Assembly: GCF_963675165.1 (NCBI RefSeq)
Contig: NC_087384.1
Span: forward strand, 6,559,182-6,623,181
Length of the DNA stretch: 64,000 nucleotides
DNA from: Halichondria panicea
Lineage: Eukaryota > Porifera > Demospongiae > Suberitida > Halichondriidae
Direction: 5' to 3'
Below are positions 35,201-48,457 of this stretch, in pieces (within the stretch, counting starts at the first letter, position 1; every line of letters starts with the position of its first letter). The position numbers and the translations under genes were made by a program. Under the pieces are notes generated by a model. That model made no database searches and had not been told where the DNA came from. It saw only the letters and a program-made list of their open reading frames with translations.

Positions 35201-36475
35201 CTATCAGTTGTGTGGGACTGCTAACAGATGCCCCTATTTCATCACCTGTGTAACGAATGTGGGATTATAAATGGTTATGAGATGTATACACACAATATAT
35301 TCACCATCTACTTGATACACAAACAGCCCGGGTCTTCCCACATTGGACAAACTCTCCATGTGCAGTGTAGCACCAGTCAGTCCACCAGGTACTGTGAATG
35401 ATCTGTTCCCATCTCCTGCATTGAACCCAATCTGTGCACTTGGACCCCACTGGATCCTCGAATACAACAAGCAAATATACGACCTCTGGCCATCAGTCAT
35501 TAGAACCACCTGATATGTGTTGTTACGTCCATCCAACCCACTTGTTTGTGGAACTTGATTCCACGTTGCAATAAAAATAGATATAGGATTGAAGTTATTA
35601 ACATTTGGAGGTAGAAGATAACGTGCCAATGTCATTGTTTGACTTTCAATGCTGCTTACTTCACGGTAGAAGATTTGGCCCTCATCTCTAATATCAGTAT
35701 CACGCCAAAACAGCAAAATAAGTGGCACAGTGTTGTCAATTGGTAGAGATCGTGGAGAAAAGCGTATATACGCAGACTGAAACGATAAAAGTCCATGGGT
35801 GACCACCTATAATAATATTGTCAATATTCAAGTTTGAAGAACAAAAATTCACTTACAAAAATAGTAGATTCTTCAGATCCAAAGAATGAGAAGTTTTGAG
35901 CCAGATTTATTGGACCAGAAGAGGTATCCAGACGAGAGGGTACTCGGAGATCACCAACACTCTCTCCATAAGGTAGCAAGCTGACTGGGGCTAGACAGAA
36001 CAAGCATTGGACGTTCATGCACATGGTGGAATTGTCATTTAAAGAACAATTTAAACTGCTTTCAACATCACAGCTAGTTAGGTTAGCCTCGTGTCCTGAG
36101 CATTGAAACTTGAATCGATGTTCAGAGCAAAGACTTCCGGCCTCTGCAAATCCTATTCCACAACCATTCTGCCGACAAGCCACTGCAGCTGTTTGGTTCA
36201 TGGAATCTCCATCCTCATCAGTACAGACTCCATTCCATCTCCCAGCAACACACACCTCCAGAGTACCCTGGTAGGCACCTACCACATTTACTAGTCTGAT
36301 CTCACCATGGCTACAAGATCTGTTAGGGATAATTAAATATATTGTAATACCCAAAAGAGTATAGACAATGTGTAACTACATTTCAGTATCTAAATGTTAC
36401 TTACTTAACTTGACGAAAAATAAAGAGCAAGTTTAAAGCTAATGTAATGCAGTAAAATAGCACACTTTTAGCCAT
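32203..36475 (-). CDS. R8: class A receptor with five FN3 domains
   Basis: Exons: signal peptide about 36402-36475, SRCR plus NIDO N-part about 35857-36320, NIDO C-part about 35307-35806, FN3 about 34937-35247, 34584-34862, 34234-34512, 33880-34141 and 33507-33782, TM about 32855-33038, tail 32203-32755. The three membrane-proximal FN3 exons are near-identical (LTWTEPAESYGQAILFYS in two of them, LIWTEPAESYGQ in the third), giving five FN3 where other class A genes have two or three. The tail starts YEVPAD and has YEPI-x8-YEPL. The TM exon is the most diverged of the type-1 set (TLQIHQQ before the junction) but still splices in phase. Confidence 0.84.
33059..33490. mobile_element. MITE with TACCATATTTATT ends in the R8 intron
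   Basis: The left end TACCATATTTATTTAATTAA and the right end (complement of TTAATCAAGTAAATACGGTA) are inverted repeats, followed inward by GGGCGTTTA and TGGGCGTTT(A/G) motifs on the same strand. The flanks suggest a TA target. Elements with ACCGTATTTACT ends are familiar in animal genomes, so it is probably a known type. No ORF of its own. Confidence 0.75.
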
Positions 36476-36770
36476 TGCTGTGTTACTCTCTGTAAGTATA
36501 GTATAGTACTTAGCTAGCTAGAACTACCAGGAAACAGAGATTACTACTCTTGGCTACACACAGCCTCAGGTTTATAGTCAAGTTGTCAAGCCAGCTAGCT
36601 ACACACTGTGCTCAGAGCATGAATCTCATTAGTGGGCATTCCCTGCTTGTAATAATTATACCATAAGGTGGGTGGGGCTGACTACTGCATAACAGTAGAC
36701 CACTAATTAAAAATGTATACACAAAACACTCAGGCATACAAAATAATACAGCCAGTAAGTAAGTCATAGT
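36476..36770 (-). promoter_or_regulatory. R8 promoter and R9 3' flank
   Basis: TATAAAC on the minus strand at 36570-36576, about 95 bp upstream of the start, and the GGTGGGTGGGGCTGAC box (about 36667-36682) match R2 and R10. The part nearest 36770 is the 3' flank of R9. Confidence 0.55.
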
Positions 36771-39677
36771 TCAGTTTTCATGTACGGGTGGTTGAATAGT
36801 TTCGTAAGTGTTGGCATCCTTCGTCTGGAAGCTCAGTGGTTGGTACGCCCCCTCCTGCGATGCCCCACCCCCTCCAAACGACAGCGGCTCGTACTGGTTG
36901 TCCTCATCATTCTTCCTGATGGGCTCGTACTGTCCCCCTGAATTATTAGCCACGTCTGTCCCAGCGTCTCTTGTCTCAAAGGCCAGGTCTTGGTAGGCTG
37001 AGACTTCTTGTTCTTTGTAAGTCTTGGGAGGGATCAACGGTTGGTAGATCTTCTCACTGCTTTGCTGGCCAGGTTGAGTGATGGGTGGAGTAGCTATCGG
37101 CATCATTGGCTTCTTCTCTCTCTGTTTTTTGTTCTCATATCGTATATCCACCTCTTCTTTGTACTGCACGTGTCTGTGTGATGTGTTGTTGCTTTGTGGA
37201 CCACTTTTCAACGTGCTGCCTTTCTCTTTGAGCTCTATATCTTCAGGAACATCGTACACGGGATCTGCAGTGCTGCATGCAGCAAGTACATTAAGACAGG
37301 CAATCATTCATGATGTTATGAATACCACTATAGATATAGAAATACCTACACGCAAACAGTTTGAAAGAGTTGCCTTTCAGTACTATAGGACTATAATTAT
37401 CAGTAGTACCTTTGTTGACCTTGAAGAGTCACTTGTTTGCTTGTTTTTCTCTTGTAACAACAACAACAGGTTATGCATGTTGTCACAAGAGCCAGGACTA
37501 CCAGAAATGCTGATAGTGCTCCAGCCGACAAAGCAATTACAAAGTTGATTTGACTCCTAGCAACTTGGAGATCAGCTATAGCATTAGATTGGTTACCATT
37601 ACACCAATACAATCTTTCCGCCCAGATCCTACAAATGTCTACACACCCTATTAAGTATACCTGTTCTTGCATCAGAGCATGCGCTGCTTCCTTCACCAGC
37701 TTGATTAGTAGCTGAGATACAACACGTGTAGTTAGTGAATGGTTGGAGGTTGCTCACATCCACACTACTATTCACGGTTGTGCCGAGCCAGATATTGTTG
37801 AGGTTCTGTAAACATGTTATCTGATAGTACAGTAGTGTTCCATCTATATGCAATGGTCTTGACCATTCCAGTTTAAACGATGTGCTGGTTAATTCAGTGA
37901 TACGAACATCAACTGGCCTCGTTGGGAGTACTGTAAGGAGCATTACAACCTTTAAATGGCACGTATAAATGCATGCAGTCACCTGGTAAAGTAGATATAT
38001 TTAGTTCTTCTGAGCAGTCACTTTCCTGGTTTAAGTTAATTGCTGTCACACAACATCCATACTCTGTGAATGGTGTCAGTCTGGTGACTGTAGCTGTGGT
38101 ACTTGATGTAGTTACAGTGTCCACAGCTGGTAGATGAGAGCAATAGGGACAGCTGGTGTGATAGCAGTACACATTGAAATGGTTCACTCCTTCACTGTGT
38201 GTATTTGTCCAACGTAGCTGAAGTGACATCTGAAATACTTGGGTGACTATCAGTTGTGTGGGACTGCTAACAGGTGCCCCTATTTCATCACCTGTGTAAC
38301 GAATGTGGGATTATAAATGGTTATGAGATGCATACACTCAATATATTCACCATCTACTTGATACACAAACAGCCCGGGTCTTCCCACATTGGACAAACTC
38401 TCCATGTGCAGTGTAGCACCAGTCAGTCCACCAGGTACTGTGAATGATCTGTTCCCATCTCCTGCATTGAATCCAATCTGTGCGCGTGGCCCCCACTGGA
38501 TATCTTCGTATAAAAAGCAAGCAAAAGAATCCTGTCCATTCGTCATCAGAACTACTTGAAATGTATTCCGTTGATGATTATTAGATCTAAAGCAAGGGTA
38601 CGGATAAACTTGATGCCATGTAGCGATAAATACGGATGTTGGGAAGAACCTAGTTTCTCTGTATACGTAGTCGTTCACCAGTAGGCTCGCTTGGTAGGAT
38701 CCCGACCCATTTACTGCTCTATAGTAAATTTCACCGCTACCGTTACAACGTATATCGATATCTCTCGCGAAAGGTATAATCATTGGTGTCATATCATAAC
38801 TAAATGGTAAGGATCTTGAAAGAATGAATGGGTACCGTTGATAAAAAGACAAAACTCCATTCGTGTTTACCTGTATAATATTGATACAACTTCATAATAG
38901 TTTACCGATTTTGGAAACTTACAAATAACTTGCTCTGATTTTCTCTCCAAAAAATGAAAGGGTTGTATCGCAACTGCTTTAGATGAGCCATCATCTATCA
39001 TAGGCACTTGCTGATCATCACCACTTCCATAAGCCAATAAATCTGTTAAACAGACACACGATTATTAGGGATCAACTGAAATAGTTCTTCTTAGTACCTA
39101 ATTGTGCCTGATATGCAGTGCACTGAGTGACAATGCACATATCTTCTCCTGTTGAGCAGTCAGCACCATCCAAAATAGAACAACCAGTTAAATTTAACTC
39201 TCCTCCTCTGCATTGAAACTTGAGTACACTGTTGGAACATTGTCTTTGATCGTCTACGTATCCTATACAAGTATATATAGACACACACTATAGTTATCAT
39301 TTGCAACCAGCTTCTTAGCTAGAAATAATTTTAGTTGCTTGCATTAGGCTGACCATGTCCACAGCCCAGCTGTTTGCACAGTACTGCAGCTGCTTGGTTC
39401 ATAGCGGATAGGTCAGCACAGACTCCATTCCATCTCCCAGCAACACACACCTCGGGAGTCCCTTTGAAATCACCCGTAACTTCCACCAATCTGATATCTC
39501 CGTGGCTGCAGAACCTACAGCATAACATTTAGCATTATTGTAAACTGTAACGTAATAATAATTTGGTAAACATTTTAGCTATAGATCTAATGAATCAGCT
39601 TACTTCACTGGACCACAAACAAATAAGAGGAATGTTGTAATTGTGAGGATGAAGTAGAGTAGCAAACTTTTAGCCAT
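36771..39677 (-). CDS. R9: class A receptor, SRCR (two exons)-NIDO-2 FN3-TM-tail
   Basis: Exons: signal peptide about 39604-39677, SRCR about 39353-39514 and 39101-39260, NIDO about 38925-39042 and 38358-38870, FN3 about 37983-38296 and 37665-37932, TM about 37411-37576, tail 36771-37273. It lacks the intron MITE of its relatives and so shows the empty site. The tail has a short internal deletion before KKQREKKPM but all six YxxL/I motifs, and ends PPVHEN. The SRCR intron donor reads GTCAGC rather than the GTGAGT of R3, R11 and R13, which may weaken splicing. Otherwise open throughout. Confidence 0.83.
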
Positions 39678-39940
39678 AATCATTATAATGGCCTTCTTTG
39701 TGTAGAGTGCAGATCTATGGGAAAGACCTTTATATACTGACTATGCATGTGACTGAATGATACTATAGCTACACCCACAAGTCCTAACCTCAGATTGTTT
39801 TTGTATGTTGCTAAGACCACAACAACTCCCACTGCAACATTTTACACACACCATGCAGACTGAGACTGAAAGTGTGTGTATTTTGCATGTATCACATGCA
39901 TGTGTACATACACATATCGTAAAACTCACACAATATAGTT
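39678..39940 (-). promoter_or_regulatory. R9 promoter region with TATATAAAG
   Basis: TATATAAAG on the minus strand (39728-39736) lies about 50 bp upstream of the R9 start. The rest has no recognised content. Confidence 0.5.
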
Positions 39941-40389
39941 TTAAATATCCACCATCACTTCCAGTAGTTCGTACTGATTGTTTTCTCTTCTGGCAGTTTC
40001 TGCCCTTAGGTTTGAATTGATCCTCGAAGTTATCTTGATAACCTCTCTAGTGTGATGATCTATAGTCAATTGCAGGATAGAGATTATTGTGGAGGTAATT
40101 ATATAGCCTCAAAATTAAATTCAGATACACCCACTAATCAATAAAAGCACACTTGTCATAGATAAGTCACATTACCAAGAGTTTCATTGACATTACAAAC
40201 ACTGTCATTTGTGATTCTACATGCAATTGTGATTAAAATACATATACACAGCAAACCAACACGTGCATAATTATTATTACTGTAGAACAATAGGAGTGCA
40301 TGAACAGAAGAGACTAGTGTACAAAACCACTGGAAACCATGCATGCAACACACAGAACACACAAAACAAGTGTTTGAAGTCAGTATAGT
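39941..40389 (-). pseudogene. Shared upstream block with tail-exon scrap (copy 3) and R10 3' flank
   Basis: A diverged copy of the block seen at 9075 and 17190, with the tail scrap about 39945-40055 and the ACACCCACTAATCAATAAA stretch near 40128. From about 40160 to 40389 is the 3' flank of R10 with no gene. Confidence 0.5.
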
Positions 40390-43300
40390 TCAGTTCTCAT
40401 GTACAGGTGCAGTGGTTGTTTGAATAGTTTCGTAAGTGTTGTCGTCCTTCGTCTGGAAGCTCAGTGGTTGGTACGCCCCCTCCTGAGATGCCCCACCCCC
40501 TCCAAACGGCAACGGCTCGTACTGATTGTCCTCATCATTTTTCCTGATGGGCTCGTACTGTCCCTCTGAATTATTAGCCATGTCTGTCCCAGCGTCTCTT
40601 GTCTCAAAGGCCAGGTCTTGGTAGGCTGAGACTTTTTGTTCTTTGTAAGTCTTGGGGGGGATCAATGGCTGGTAGATCTTCTCACCGCTTTGCTGGCTGG
40701 GTTGAGTGATGGGTGGAGTAGCTATCAGCATCATTGGCTTCTTCTCTCTCTGTTTTTTGTTCGTTGCAGTCCCTCCACTCGAAGCAAGCACTGGTTTCTC
40801 ATATCGTATCTCCACCTCTTCTTTGTTCTCATGTCTGTGTGATGGTGTGTCGTTGCTTTGTGCCCTACTTCTCAACGTGTTGCATTTTTCTTTGAGCTCT
40901 ATATCTTCAGGAACATCGTACACAGGATCTGCAGTGCTGAAGTAAGTACATTAAGACAGGCAATCATTCATGATGTTATGGATACCACTATAGCTATGGA
41001 AATATCCACAACATGCAAACAGTTTGAAAGAGTTGCCTTTCAGTACTAGGACTATAATTATCAGTAGTACCTTTGTTGACCTTGAAGAGTCACTTGTTTG
41101 CTTGTTCTTCTCTTGTAACAACAACAACAGGTTATGCATGTTATCACAAGAGCCAGGACTACCAGAAATGCTGATAGTGCTCCAGCCGACAAAGCAATTA
41201 CAAAGTTGATTTGACTGCTGGAAACTTGGAGATCAGCTAGATCTATATAGCATTATAGATATTATCAGGAGCCCATAAATAAGAGAAGGAGCGGCTGACT
41301 ACGGGGATCACGTTACGTAAGTGGTTATGACCGCATTTCCATATATGCAGAGTCACTTAAGTGGTTGAATCCCTACACGTGTTATAATACATTATATATT
41401 ATATTATATATTATATATTATATTATATATTATATTATATATTATATTATTATATATATTATATTATATATGTTATATTACAATACAGGGCTGCGGTTTG
41501 CAAGCACTTAGTTGCTTCCAAACAAGGAAGTGCGGTTTCACCGGCAATTACGAGACGTGATCCCCGAGTGTACGTTGAAGTTAGCCGCTCCTTCTCTTAT
41601 TTATGGGCTCCTGATATTATTTTGGCTACCATTACACCAATACAATCTTTCCACCCAGATCCTATAAATTCTACACACCCTATTAAGCACCTGTTCTTGC
41701 ATCAGAGCACGCGCTTCTTCCTTCACCAGCTTGATTAGTAGCTGAGATACAACACGTGTAGTTAGTGAATGGTTGGAGGTTGCTCACATCCACACTACTG
41801 TTCATGGTTGTGCTGAGCCAGACATTGTTGAGGTTCTGTAAGCATGTTATCTGGTAGTACAGTAGCGTTCCATCTATATGCAATGGTTTTGACCATTCCA
41901 GTTTAAATGATGTGCTTGTTAATTCAGTGATACCAACATCAACTGGCCTTGTTGGTGGTACTGTAAGGACACACATCAAGCTAGAGTAAGTATACATTTT
42001 AACACACAGTCAATTACCTGGTAATAATAAAGTAGATATATTCAGTTCTTTCGAGCAGTCACTTTCCTGGTTTAAGTCAACTGCTGTCACACAACATCCA
42101 TACTCTGTGTATGGTGTCAGTCTGGTGACTGTAGCTGTGGTACTTGATGCGGTTACAGTGTGCACAGCTGGTAGATGAGAGCAATAGGGACAGCTGGTGT
42201 GATAGCAGTACACATTGAAATGGTCCACTCCTTCACTGTGTGTATTTGTCCAACGTAGCTGAAGTGAATTCTGAAATACTCGTATGACTATCAGCTGTGT
42301 GGGACTGCTAGCAGGTGCCCCTATTTCATCACCTGTGTAACAAATGTGGGATTATAAATGGTTATGAGATGCATATATATACACACAATATATTTACCAT
42401 CTACTTGATAGACAAACAGCCCAGGTCTTCCCACATTGGACAAACTCTCCATGTATCGTGTAGCACGAGTCAGTCCACCAGGTACTGTGAATGATCTGTT
42501 CCCATCTCCTGCATTGAACCCAATCTGTGCACCTGGACCCCACTGGATACTCGAATACAACAAGCAAACATACGACCTCCGACCATCAGTCATTAGAACC
42601 ACCTGATATGTGTTGTTAGTTTCCCGATCAGCTTCAAATGAGAAAACTGTCTGTGGAACTTGATTCCATGTTGTAATAAAAGTTGACGTAGGATTGAAGT
42701 TATTATTTTGGGGTAGCAGAAAACGTGCAAATGTTATTATTTTACTTTCACTGTCATTTATCTCACGGTAGAAGATTTGGCCGCCGCCCATTCTTCTTGA
42801 AATATCGGTATCACTCCAAAAGAGCAAAATAAGTGGCACAGTGTTGTCAATTGGTAGAGGTTGTTGAGAATGATCTATATATGCAGACTGAAACGATAAA
42901 AGTCCATGGGTGACCACCTATAATAATATTGTCAATATTAAGTTTGAAGAACAAAAATTCACTTACAAAAATGGTAGATTTTTCAGATCCAAAAAATGAG
43001 AAGTTTTGAGCCAGATTTATTGGACCAGAAGAGGTATCCAGAATAGAGGGTACTCGAAGATCACCAACACTCTCTCCATAAGGTAGCAAGCTGACTGGGG
43101 CTGGACAGAACATGCAGTGAACGTTCATGCACATGGTGGAATTGCCATTTAAAGAACAATTTGAACTGTTTTCAATATCACAGCTAGTTAGGTTAGCCTC
43201 GTGTCCTGAGCATTGAAACTTGAATCGATGTTCAGAGCAAAGACTTCCCGCCTCTGCAAATCCTACTCCACAACCATTCTGCCGACAAGCCACTGCAGCT

Positions 43301-43585
43301 GTTTGGTTCATGGAATCTCCATCATCATCATCGCAGACTCCATTCCATCTCCCGGCAACACACACCTCCAGAGAACCCTGGTAGGCACCTACCACATTCA
43401 CTATTCTGATCTCACCATGGCTACAAGATCTGTTAGGGATAATTAAATATATTGTAATACCCAAAAGAGTATAGACAATGTGTAACTACATTTCAGTAAC
43501 TAAATGTTACTTACTTAACTTGACGAAAAATAAAGAGCAAGGTTGAAGCTAATGTAATGCAGTAAAATAGCACACTTTTAGCCAT
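40390..43585 (-). CDS. R10: mosaic class A receptor, R2/R8-type front and R3-type rear
   Basis: Exons: signal peptide about 43510-43585, single SRCR plus NIDO N-part exon about 42964-43430, NIDO C-part about 42400-42917, FN3 about 42017-42333 and 41693-41962, TM about 41070-41236, tail 40390-40936. The undivided SRCR exon and its promoter match R2 and R8. The two-FN3 rear with the intron MITE matches R3, R11 and R13. The tail keeps YDVP and six YxxL/I motifs (YEPI-x8-YEPL) and ends TTTAPVHEN. All exons are open. The join between the two halves lies around the NIDO/FN3 boundary. Confidence 0.84.
41258..41620. mobile_element. Palindromic MITE in R10 (copy 2) with a TA-rich expansion
   Basis: The same element and intron position as in R3. 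A run of TATAT/ATTATA repeats (about 41385-41475) has expanded inside it, adding about 90 bp over copy 1. Confidence 0.85.
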
Positions 43586-43888
43586 TGCTGTGTTACTCTC
43601 TGTGTAAGTATAGTATAGTACTTAGCTAGCTAGAACTACCAGGAAACAGAGAGATTACTACTCTTGGCTACACAGAGCCTCAGGTTTATAGCAAGTTGTC
43701 AAGCCAGCTAGCTAGCTATACAACTGTTCTCAGAGCATGAATCTCATTATATTAGTGGGCATTCTCTGCTTGTAATAATTATACCATAAGGTGGGTGGGG
43801 CTGACTACTGCATAACAGTAAGACCAATAATTAAAAACATATACACAAAACACTCAGGCATATATACAGCCAGTAAGTAAGTCATAGT
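43586..43888 (-). promoter_or_regulatory. R10 promoter and R11 3' flank
   Basis: TATAAAC on the minus strand at 43684-43690 and the GGTGGGTGGGGCTGAC box (about 43790-43805), matching R2 and R8. Confidence 0.55.
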
Positions 43889-44697
43889 TCAGTTTTCATG
43901 TACGGGCGGTTGAATAGTTTCGTAAGTGTTGGCATCCTCCCTCTGGAAGCTCAGTTGGTATGCCCCTTCCTGAGATGTCCCACCCCCTCCAAATGACAGC
44001 GACTCGTACTGATTGTCCTCATCGTTCTTCCTGATTGGCTCGTACTGTCCCTCTGAATTATTAGCCATGTCTGTCCCAGCGTCTCTTGTCTCAAAGGCCA
44101 GGTCTTGGTAGGCTGAGACTTCTTGTTCTTTGTAGGTCTTGGGAGGGATCAATGGCTGGTAGATCTTCTCACTGCTTTGCTGCCCAGGTTGAGTGATGGG
44201 TGGAGTAGCTATCGGTATCATTGGCTTCTTCTCTCTCTGTTTTTTGTTCGCTGAATTCTCATATCGTATATCCACCTCTTCTTTGTACTGCACATGTCTG
44301 TGTGATGTGTTGTTGCTTTGTGGACTGCCTTTCTCTTTGAGCTCTATATCTTCAGGAACATCGTACACAGGATCTGCAGTGCTGCAGCAAGTACATTAAG
44401 ACAGGAAATCATTCATGATGTTATGGTATATAGCTATGGAAATACCTAGTACATGCAAACAGTTTGAAAGAGTTGCCTTTCAGTACTAGGACTATAATTA
44501 TCAGTAGTACCTTTGTTGATCTTGAAGAGTCACTTGTTTGCTTGTTCTTCTCTTGTAACAACAACAACAGGTTATGCATGTTATCACAAGAGCCAGGACT
44601 ACCAGAAATGCTGATAGTGCTCCAGCCGACAAAGCAATTACAAAGTTGATTTGACTGCTGGAAACTTGGAGATCAGCTAGATCTATATAGCATTATA

Positions 44698-44930
44698 GAT
44701 ATTATCAGGAGCCCATAAATAAGAGAAGGAGCATTTCCATATATGCAGAGTCACTTAAGTGGTTGAATCCCTACACGTGTTATACACAATACAGGGCTGC
44801 GGTTTGCAAGCACTTAGTCGCTTCCAAACAAGGAAGTGCGGTTTCACCGGCAATTACGAGACGTGATCCCCGAGTGTACGTTGAAGTTAGCCGCTCCTTC
44901 TCTTATTTATGGGCTCCTGATATTATTTTG
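44698..44930. mobile_element. Palindromic MITE in R11 (copy 3), internally deleted
   Basis: The same element as in R3. About 40 bp of the left arm after AAGGAGC is missing, so the fold is shorter. Confidence 0.83.
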
Positions 44931-46382
44931 GCTACCATTACACCAATACAATCTTTCCACCCAGATCCTCCAAATTCTACACACCCTATTAAGCACCTGT
45001 TCTTGCATCAGAGCACGCGCTTCTTCCTTCACCAGCTTGATTAGTAGCTGAGATACAACACGTGTAGTTAGTGAATGGTTGGAGGTTGCTCACATCCACA
45101 CTACTGTTCATGGTTGTGCTGAGCCAGACATTGTTGAGGTTCTGTAAGCATGTTATCTGGTAGTACAGTAGTGTTCCATCAATGTTTAATGGTCTAGACC
45201 ATTCCAGTTTAAAGGATGTGCTGGTTGTTTCAGTGATACCAACATCAACTGGCCTTGTGGTGGTACTGTAAGGAGACACATCAAGCTAGAGTAAGTACAT
45301 TTTAACACACAGTCAGTTACCTGGTATTAATAAAGTAGATATATTCAGTTCTTCTGAGCAGTCGCTTTCCTGGTTTAAGTAAACTGCTGTCACACAACAT
45401 CCATACTCTGTGTATGGTGTCAGTCCGGTGACTGTAGCTATGGTAATTGATGTAGTTACAGTGTGCACAGCTGGTAGATCAGAGCAATAGGGACAGCTGG
45501 TGTGATAGCAGTACACATTGAAATGGTCCACTCCATCACTGTGTGTATTTGTCCAACGTAGCTGAAGTGACATCTGAAATACTTGGGTGACTATCAGCTG
45601 TGTGGGACTGCTAACAGGTGCCCCTATTTCATCACCTGTGTAATATATACGGTTATGAGATGCATACACTCAATATATTTACCATCTACTTGATACACAA
45701 ACAGCCCAGGTCTTCCCACATTGGACAAACTCTCCATGTGCAGTGTAGCACCAGTCAGTCCAACAGGTACTGTGAATGATCTATTCCCATCTCCTGCATT
45801 GAACCCGATCTGTGCGCCTGGTCCCCATTGGATATCTTCGTATAAAAAGCAAACAAAAGAATCCTGTCCATTTGTCATCAGAACTACTTGAAATGTATTC
45901 TGACGCATTGCATTATTGCAAAGGAAAGGATACACTTGATGCCATGTGGCGATAAGTATGGATGTTGGAAAGAACCTAGTTTCTCTGTATACATAGTCGT
46001 TCACCAGCAGGCTCACTTGCCATAAAGTGTAGGATCCCGACCCATTTACTGCTCTATAGTAAATTTCACCGCTACCGTTACAACGTATATCGATATCTTT
46101 CCAGAAAGGTATAATCAGTGGTGTCACATCAGTAAATGGTAGGGGTCTTGGACTGAAGGATGTGTATCCTTCATGAAAAGACAAAACTCCGTTCGTGTTT
46201 ACCTATATATTATAAAAGTTCAATTAACAATGAGTTAACATTTTGGGAACTTACAAATAGCTCGCTCTGATTTTCTCCAAAGAATGGAAACGGTTGTATC
46301 ACAACTGCCTTAGACGAACCATCATCTAGCATAGGCACTTGCTGATCATCACCACTTCCATAAGCCAATAAATCTGTTAAAC

Positions 46383-46887
46383 CATAGATTAAAGAGTTAG
46401 AGGGATAGGAAACGGAGTGGTGCACGAGATGATTTTACATTGAATCTGCAGTGGAGCCTCGAAAAATATCCGCGTTACGAGGCTATTAAGCACATTTTTG
46501 TCGGGTAACTCCCAAAGCTGTGTTTCCTCGAGACATCATCTCTTTCAGCAATTTATAACACGCCTAGTCCATGAGCCACGTGTAGTACTTGCTAATGTCT
46601 GACCACACCCAGTAAAAAGAGACTTTCCAATAAAGTTATATGTTCCCAAGGCTGTTTCAAAGCTATTGGAACATATAACGTGTAAGCGTGCTGGTTATGA
46701 CTACTACAATAGGTATAGACCTTGAAATATAAGTGAGTTGCACGGACTAAGCACAGTTACTTGTAGTTTATTATGCACTGAGTGTAGAAATAGATATTGT
46801 TATGATGGCCTCGATTAAACCGCAGCGTAGCGCGGATGTTACTCAAGATACAAACCGTTTCCTATCCCTCTAACTCTTCAATCTATG
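46383..46887. mobile_element. 505-bp inverted-repeat element in the R11 SRCR-NIDO intron
   Basis: The ends CATAGATTAAAGAGTTAGAG and the complement of CTCTAACTCTTCAATCTATG form TIRs of about 33 bp with two mismatches. GTTAAAC is duplicated on both sides (46376-46382 and 46888-46894); intact paralogues have one. Inside is a smaller hairpin (TTATATGTTCC near 46635 against GGAACATATAA near 46668). No ORF. A 7-8 bp duplication gives no firm superfamily. Confidence 0.85.
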
Positions 46888-47534
46888 GTTAAACAGATAT
46901 ACAAGATATTAGGGATCAACTGAAATAGTTCTTTGTATACCTAATTGTGCCTGACATGCAGTGCACTGAGTGACAATGCACATATCTTCTCCTGTTGAGC
47001 AGTCAGCACCATCCAAAATAGAACAACCAGTTAAATTTGACTCTCCTCCTCTGCATTGAAACTTGAGTGTACTGTTGTGACATTGTCTTTGATTGTCTAC
47101 GTATCCTAATATAAGTATACACTATAGTTATTATTTGCAACCAGCTTCTTAGCAAGAAATAGTTTTAGTAGTTTGCTTTACTCACCATGTCCACAGCCCA
47201 GCTGTTTGCACACTATTGCAGCTGCTTGGTTCATAGCGGATATGTCAACACAGACTCCACTCCATCTCCCAGCAACACACACCTCGGGAGTCCCATTGAA
47301 AGCACCTGTAACTTCCACCAATCGGATCTCTCCGTGGCTGCAGGACCTACATAACGTTTTAGTAAGCTTAAGATACTATGATGTAGACTCTAAACATAGT
47401 CTATGTAGCTATATGGTAATTTGGTACACATTGTAGCATGTATGATCAACTTAATTCACTGGACAACAAACAAATAAGAGGAATGTTGTAATTGTGAGGA
47501 TGAAGCAGAGCAACAGACTTTTAGCCATAGGCAT

Positions 47535-47960
47535 ACTGATAGTGGTGGCCTTCTTTGTGTAGAGTTCAGATCTAAATTTGTAATTTGAACGGGAAGTGAC
47601 CTTTTTAAAAGGCTTTTATTTACTATCTATGGTTTTATGTGGCTATGCATGTGACTGTAGTGGTAGACATGCCCCCATTTAGCATAGTGATAATTATTCA
47701 TAGCTTAATTGTACTGTGGTTTTGCTAGGGACAACTGTTGCATGTGCAAGCACAGCACTGTACCATAGATAGTAAACCTTTACTATCTATGACTGTACAC
47801 AAAACAATACTAGTAAATCAAACTAATCACAGTTTTCACTGCAACTGTCCCCAGGCTATATAGACCTCAGTACTAGTATACCTTTCAGTTTGCTAAGAAT
47901 CACAACAACTAGTACAGCTGCGATACGCCATTACCTAGACTGAGGCCGATCATTGTAGCT
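47535..47960 (-). promoter_or_regulatory. R11 upstream region
   Basis: A near-copy of the R3 and R13 upstream regions with an insertion around 47765-47840 that repeats ACTATCTATG-like sequence. No gene. Confidence 0.4.
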
Positions 47961-48255
47961 ATTGTGCATGTGTACATAATATCGTAAAAACATCAAACAT
48001 AATTATATACTTTCACAAGCTCGTCTTAAAGCCCCTCCTCAAAATACACCACCACCTCCAAATGACAGTGGCTCGTACTGCCCTTTTCTGACAGTTTCTG
48101 CACTGATCCTTGAAGTTTATTTTGGTAACGTACTTCTAGCTCTATAGGGTGGTGATCTAGTTACTTGCAGGGGATAGAGAATATTGTGGACACAGCCCCA
48201 GGATTTATAGTATAAGTCAGTTACACCCACTAATCAATAAAGCACATACATTGTC
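47961..48255 (-). pseudogene. Shared upstream block with tail-exon scrap (copy 4)
   Basis: Tail scrap about 48015-48115, ending with the ACACCCACTAATCAATAAA stretch near 48223-48241. Confidence 0.6.
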
Positions 48256-48457
48256 AAAGAGTTCACTGACATCATGGCAGTTTGTGATCTTATTGGTTTA
48301 CAGTTGTGGCATCAAAATACAGCAAACCAACGCATGTGGAACAATAAAAGAGTGTACAAAAAAAACACCACTCAAGCATATGCAACACACACACACAGAA
48401 CAAATATTCATATAGTAATAATAATTAATATAGTCAACAAAAGTCATAGTTCATTTC

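Larger units (their letters stand above)
43889..47528 (-). pseudogene. R11: class A receptor with lost first splice donor
   Basis: Exons: signal peptide about 47455-47528, SRCR about 47188-47347 and 46941-47106, NIDO about 46255-46373 and 45682-46203, FN3 about 45320-45640 and 44998-45272, TM about 44512-44680, tail 43889-44385. In R3 and R13 the first exon ends GTGAA then GTAAGT; here it reads GTGAA then TTAAGT, so the donor GT is gone and reading through reaches TAA at once. A 505-bp element also fills the SRCR-NIDO intron just upstream of the acceptor. All later exons are open. It is probably a young pseudogene, unless another donor or start is used. Confidence 0.78.
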
